A stretch of DNA of 64,000 nucleotides from Paraphoma chrysanthemicola (taxonomy: Eukaryota > Ascomycota > Dothideomycetes > Pleosporales > Phaeosphaeriaceae), in NCBI GenBank assembly GCA_020744225.1, contig JAGMWG010000023.1, positions 248,001 to 312,000 on the forward strand. The letters run 5' to 3'. The position numbers and the translations under genes are program-made. Positions 59,733 through 64,000 of the stretch are shown here, in pieces. Each line of letters starts with the position of its first letter. Within the stretch, counting starts at the first letter, position 1. Below the pieces are notes generated by a model that saw only the letters and a program-made list of their open reading frames with translations, was not told where the DNA came from and did not search any database.

Positions 59733-62706
59733 TTACCTAACAATAAGACCGTGTTTGTCCCAACAGTTTTCGACGCAGCTTTCATCCAAGATCTTTGTGA
59801 AATCCCCATCCGGGTGCAAGTCTGTCCAATTTTGCTTGAGCAAGAGGAATATCTCTAGATCGCCATGTCTCCAAGCCCAGTGAATAACCTTACGCCAATT
59901 GAACCCCGTGGCGCGATAGGCGTCGTAGTTGGAGTCTGGGTCTAGAAGCATCTCCACAACTTCCACAAGATCACGCACTACCGCAAAATACAGTCCGGCC
60001 GCGTGGCCATCGACAAGGAAATCCATTAAGACCTTTGACACGTTGTTTTCCTGGCGTTCCTCCTTCTTCAGATAACGGCAGTGGTATTCGATCCAAAAAT
60101 GACGAACACATGAGTCGCAATCACCGCGATGCCTAGAAATCAGATGGCTTCTCTTATCCTCGGTACTAGTATGTCCTCTCCATCCATCGTAAATTACTTT
60201 TGGATGACAAGAGCCATGAATTGCCCAGGTTTCATCGATAGGTCGGCCTGAGTTCTTTTGGAACGTAATGTATGCAATAGCCAATTCTACATGACAAGCA
60301 CTGACGTTGTACTCGGGACACTCTTGTAAGAATTCGATAGCCGAACTGTGAGCAAACTCAAGTTCACCGCGAAATCTTTTTTGAAGGACGAAATTACGAG
60401 TGAGATTAAGTACGAGATCTGGTGTGACGTCGTCGGCAGCTTGTCCTGTTGACCTGGGTGTCGACTCATTCACCCACTTTAGGGCACGCACCAGGTAAAC
60501 CAGGCTAGTAGGCGAGCCACTAAGTAATGTCTGGTAGATAAACGTTGCCAAAGATCGGTCATGTGTACCTTCTTTCGAATTGCTCTCGAATATCTCTTTG
60601 TAAGTCGCGTTCAGCTCGTCCATTCCTGCGAGGGTTCTCGTTCTGAGCTTCCCCAAGTATTCCTCTACCGTCAGAGCCGATTTTGGGCCCTTTTTGGGGT
60701 TCAAGAAGAAGTTAATCTGTAGCTCGGCCCATCGGAACCTAGTATTGTCAACACTATTGTATGCCAGGTGAATGTATCTACGAACATCCCATTTGCCTTT
60801 TCGCAGATCAATTCGATGAGTTTTTCCTCCAAATCTCGCCGTTTGCCATCAAGAATCTTTACCCCTCTTGACTGTTGAACCTTCTGGGTGACAAATGTTC
60901 GCATCTGTTCCTCAGTACCAGCGGCGCTGACATTGACCTCCACACCATCTGGAAAGAATTTCTTCACGTGGACCTCGGCGCGGCTGCTAAACAGCAGCTG
61001 CACTCTTGCTGGCTCTTGTTCGTGTATTTTTTTCAGTGCACAAAGGAGCTCGCTTGCCTCATCGCATTCATCGAGAGCGTCGATCATGATTCTAAGATGA
61101 ATACCGTTTCGGAGTAGTTTCACCAGCAATTTCTCGCATTCTCCAATGGCTTGCGGAAACGGCCTTTTATCTCGCGCGTGACGTAATTCATGGATTTCGT
61201 GGGCAATGGTACCGGTTGATGAATCGTAAGCAGCTTGGCGCAGCAGCGAACGGAGGACGTTTTTGTATGAAGAATATCCTGATGATTCAACCCTGGAGCA
61301 GTAGAAGTAGGCGATCCGATGTTTCGGATCTGAGAAGGGCTTGTCGAGATGGTTCTGTATGATGCGAGCCCTGTGATATCAGCAAATCGGACAACAATAC
61401 CCCCGGGAGCTTTACAGACATCAGAGTCGTCTTTCCTGTACCCACTGCTAATTTTAGTACTGGAGTAACAACTGTCGGGAATTTTACTCACCAGTACCTT
61501 TGATCCATAAGATACCCGATTCCTCGGACCACCATTTAGCATATTGATCCCTAGAAAGGAGCCACTTCGCACAGTCTGGGTACTTCGTAAGATTCGTTTT
61601 TTCACAGATGCTTTCGTGAATAGTCTCGTAGTCCGTCTCCGAAATCCATTCTTTCATCGAACTGCTCTTTTCATCTATCACCTTGCAACGTGTGAGCTCT
61701 TTTTCGCATCTGTCATGATGCGTGTCGACGGTCTTGACTAGAGCACTTAATCGCTCCTTAGTTGCGGAAGCCTCAAAAATCCGTCCTATCAACGTCAGAT
61801 AATGCTTGAAACATGTGAAGTCGATACATGCTTGTTCTTCCATGCTGACACTCTTTACTGGCAGTTACTTGGAACTCCAGGATGGCTGCGTAAAGATTCT
61901 CCACATCGGTGGCTAATGTCTCGTAGAGCTTGGCCTTCGATTTCGTGGTTTTATCGAGACTACTCAGCGAGTACATGGATTCCATCGAAGTCCAATACCG
62001 GAATCTGGTCGCAACTACAACCAGGTTGTCAACAAGGCCTCTCAAAGCGTCTGCATCGTTGACGCAAATCTATGTGGTAGTGAGTCCTGGTGCTCAAGCT
62101 TCCTTCATGAAACATCGAACGGACCTGGAAGATACCGAAAATACCGCGAAAGACCACGAAGGCGGCTTTGGTAGGCTCCAAAGCTGTGAGAATGATGGAG
62201 AAATCTTTGATATCTAATAAAGTCCTTATGATGCTTTGGGCTTCAGGCGATAGCCCTTTGACTTCCATTCCCTTGTTTTTGGCCTCTGCTTTCAAACCAA
62301 GCACTTCGTCTTGATGGATTGTGAACATCTTGATATATACTTGGCGGTCACGTTCTTCAAGTCGTTGGAAGGCTATCCCCCACAAGCTTTGCTGAGGTGA
62401 AACATCGACGAAGGACGTTTCAGAAGAACGTTCGGGTGGATCAGCGACAACTGACTCTTTTGATTTGGCATACGTCACTTCTGAGGCTGTATTGAGTGCG
62501 AGAACTGGCTGCGTGTTGCTCAACGGCTCCGTCGCGGCTGAAGCTGTGCATTCCAAATCACTTCTCTCCGTCGTCGCTGCATCTTCGCAATGGTGAGTCG
62601 TTTGCGCGGATTGTTTCTTCTTCCTCCGGCCCAACTTGTCATTCACGATTCTCCACCATCTTCGCCATAGCGGCGTCTTCGCCTCGCCCTCACGCATTGC
62701 TCTCAA
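59733..62706 (-). CDS. NACHT-domain NLR-like (STAND) protein
   Basis: Fungal NLR-type signalling ATPase of the kind involved in non-self recognition. The six-exon model is 62125-62706, 61869-62069, 61492-61804, 61420-61444, 60786-61370 and 59733-60738; introns are 47-64 nt, and the frame closes to 903 residues. The N-terminal about 260 residues are helical (SSLDKTTKSKAKLYETLATDVENLYAAILEFQ, two overlapping halves), a typical fungal N-terminal region before NACHT. The NACHT domain has Walker A KGTVGTGKTTLM, carried by a 25-nt exon, and Walker B LRIMIDALDECDEA, then LFSSRAE, and ANGMFRWAELQ further on. The C-terminal about 330 residues are helical with a weak ankyrin-like end (LYFAVVRDLVEVVEMLLDP). 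The junction near 61805-61868 is the least certain; the exact 3' acceptor there may differ. Confidence 0.8.
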
Positions 62707-63617
62707 GGTGGCAAGGTCGTGCTCGTGTAACCGATGTAAGAAAGTGCTCGGCGCAATAGTAGAGATCGCTGGTTATATCCAAAAGTGGGACGAGAACTCA
62801 AATGTGTAAGAGTGCATATCTCTTCATGTTGCCTTGTCCGTGAGCGACACCTGTCAGCCTCACGACGTCATTTGTTGACCGGTGAACGAAAGGAGCAGTC
62901 GCGCTCAGCCCACCCGAAAACACCGCCTTGCAACGCCAATGTGGCTTCGAGCAGCCTCAGAAAATCATGAAACTGTTCTTCGACTGCTCTGTATCCTCCG
63001 TTCCCTGCCTGCGAACAAGGTGACATCTCCATCCAAAACGGGCCAGTCAATTTCATTGCGGCAAATAGCCTTGTGAAGGAGTACGCGGGGATAATGTTAC
63101 GCCACAACCCACTTTCACAGGATGCCACACGATTGAAAACCCGCACGAGGCCAATACGCAGCCTCGACCATCTTGCAGTCTCGCAGCAACTAAGCAGAGA
63201 AATGGAGAAGTACGAGAGGCTAATGTCCAGTAAGAAGCGAAGGATTGGAAGACTAGACCATTGGATATGCAGTGCCACCTGCAGGCTGAAATGTCGGATC
63301 CAAGGCCTGCCTTCCGGCGATGTGCAGTCCTCGAAATGTATCGTGCATTATGCATCAAGCAGTAAGAAATCACTATATAGCGCATTTGGGTGCTTCGCTG
63401 CGTTCTCCAAAGGGACAAAAGTTGATCTATCGGATCTACTATATGGGCATACTGAGCACAGCGAATGCCCGTAAAAGGATGCCCTTTTGGCAAAGCCTAG
63501 CGGATTTTCAGTGACTTGAAAGCCAAATGTCGTGAACGTTATTCAGATAGTGCTTATATCGTTGGCTACATGGCCCTCTCGTGTATGTACATCAATATCC
63601 TGACCACGGGCGGATCA
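62707..63617. other. 0.9-kb intergenic stretch, no gene supported
   Basis: Upstream of the NLR-like gene and downstream of thymidylate synthase (both minus). Open frames on both strands (for example 62868-63278 minus and 63073-63474 plus) carry no recognisable domain. Confidence 0.45.
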
Positions 63618-64000
63618 TCATACACTCATCTTCATAGCAATCGCACCATGTGGCTTATATCCCACAACCTCAAACTCGTCAGCTTTCCACCCGTCTACAC
63701 TGCCTCCGATCTCGCGATTGATCTTCAGTGTCGGGAACTCTCTTGGCTCTCTTTGTAATTGTATCTTCAAGGCATCGACATGGTCGAGGTAGACATGTGC
63801 GTCGCCCATGGTATGTGTAAATGTCCCCGGTGTAAGATCGCACACGTGAGCCAGCATGTGTGTGAGCAGCGCGTAACTCGCAATGTTGAACGGCACACCG
63901 AGACCCATATCGCAACTCCTTTGGTACAGCAGAGAGTGCAGCACACCTCGTGGCTTCTCCGTCGTATCGTCTTTTTGCCGTGGAAATGAGACGTAGAACT
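63618..64000 (-). CDS. Thymidylate synthase, C-terminal part (cut by right edge)
   Basis: Converts dUMP to dTMP using methylene-tetrahydrofolate, essential for DNA synthesis. Only the last 127 codons are in the window; the 5' end lies beyond 64000. The sequence begins FYVSFPRQ, close after the catalytic cysteine site, and includes LLYQRSCDMGLGVPFNIASY, the phosphate- and dUMP-binding motif. It then has THTMGDAHVYLDHVDAL, with the Asp, His and Tyr that contact the nucleotide, and LQREPREFPTLKI. The C-terminus here (GYKPHGAIAMKMSV) matches the family's ending. The catalytic Cys is outside the window. No intron is visible in this part. Confidence 0.95.
   Translation of the reverse strand, partial: FYVSFPRQKDDTTEKPRGVLHSLLYQRSCDMGLGVPFNIASYALLTHMLAHVCDLTPGTFTHTMGDAHVYLDHVDALKIQLQREPREFPTLKINREIGGSVDGWKADEFEVVGYKPHGAIAMKMSV

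Overview
This window is nuclear DNA of a filamentous ascomycete (Pezizomycotina; a Dothideomycete is my guess, not proven). The evidence is many short GT-AG introns (mostly 44-64 nt), orthologues of conserved fungal housekeeping genes, genes on both strands without operons, and two very AT-rich, TA-rich tracts that look like relics of repeat-induced point mutation (RIP). I resolve 22 protein-coding genes, two of them cut by the window edges. Splice junctions were placed by eye; for every multi-exon model the phases close into one open frame.

Left part (1-18.3 kb), mostly housekeeping: a 5'-partial-window proline-rich protein (minus strand, running off the left edge), V-ATPase subunit e (VMA9), the sterol-homeostasis protein ARV1, the inner-ring nucleoporin Nup155/Nup170, mitochondrial AIM41 (YqeY-like), a DUF8035-type charged protein, a TMEM97/EXPERA-type membrane protein and an MFS sugar transporter.

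Middle accessory block (18.3-33.7 kb): AT-rich tract, an 8-exon gene of unknown function (20216-23060), a diverged duplicated non-coding module, a second and longer AT-rich tract, then an 8.4-kb gene (25283-33679) encoding a 2780-residue relative of the TcA subunit of bacterial insecticidal Tc (toxin complex) toxins. It has only one intron. No TcB or TcC partner gene is present in the window. This block is the most unusual thing here and looks horizontally acquired and then domesticated in a fungal genome. It ends only 82 bp from the convergent housekeeping helicase gene.

Right part (33.7-64 kb): HRQ1 helicase, a two-finger C2H2 plus fungal-specific transcription factor with a very long upstream region, a MOB3/phocein STRIPAK subunit with a long acidic tail, the ZNG1 zinc-chaperone GTPase, a SUR7/PalI-like membrane protein, a secreted M43 metalloprotease with a cysteine-rich tail, a myosin essential light chain, a STEEP1 homologue, a HIT/Fhit hydrolase, an F-box-like protein, a NACHT NLR-type protein whose Walker A motif is carried on a 25-nt microexon, and the 3' part of thymidylate synthase.

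The housekeeping genes do not form a shared pathway. The accessory elements (TcA-like protein, secreted M43 protease, NLR) are of the kind used in interactions with other organisms.
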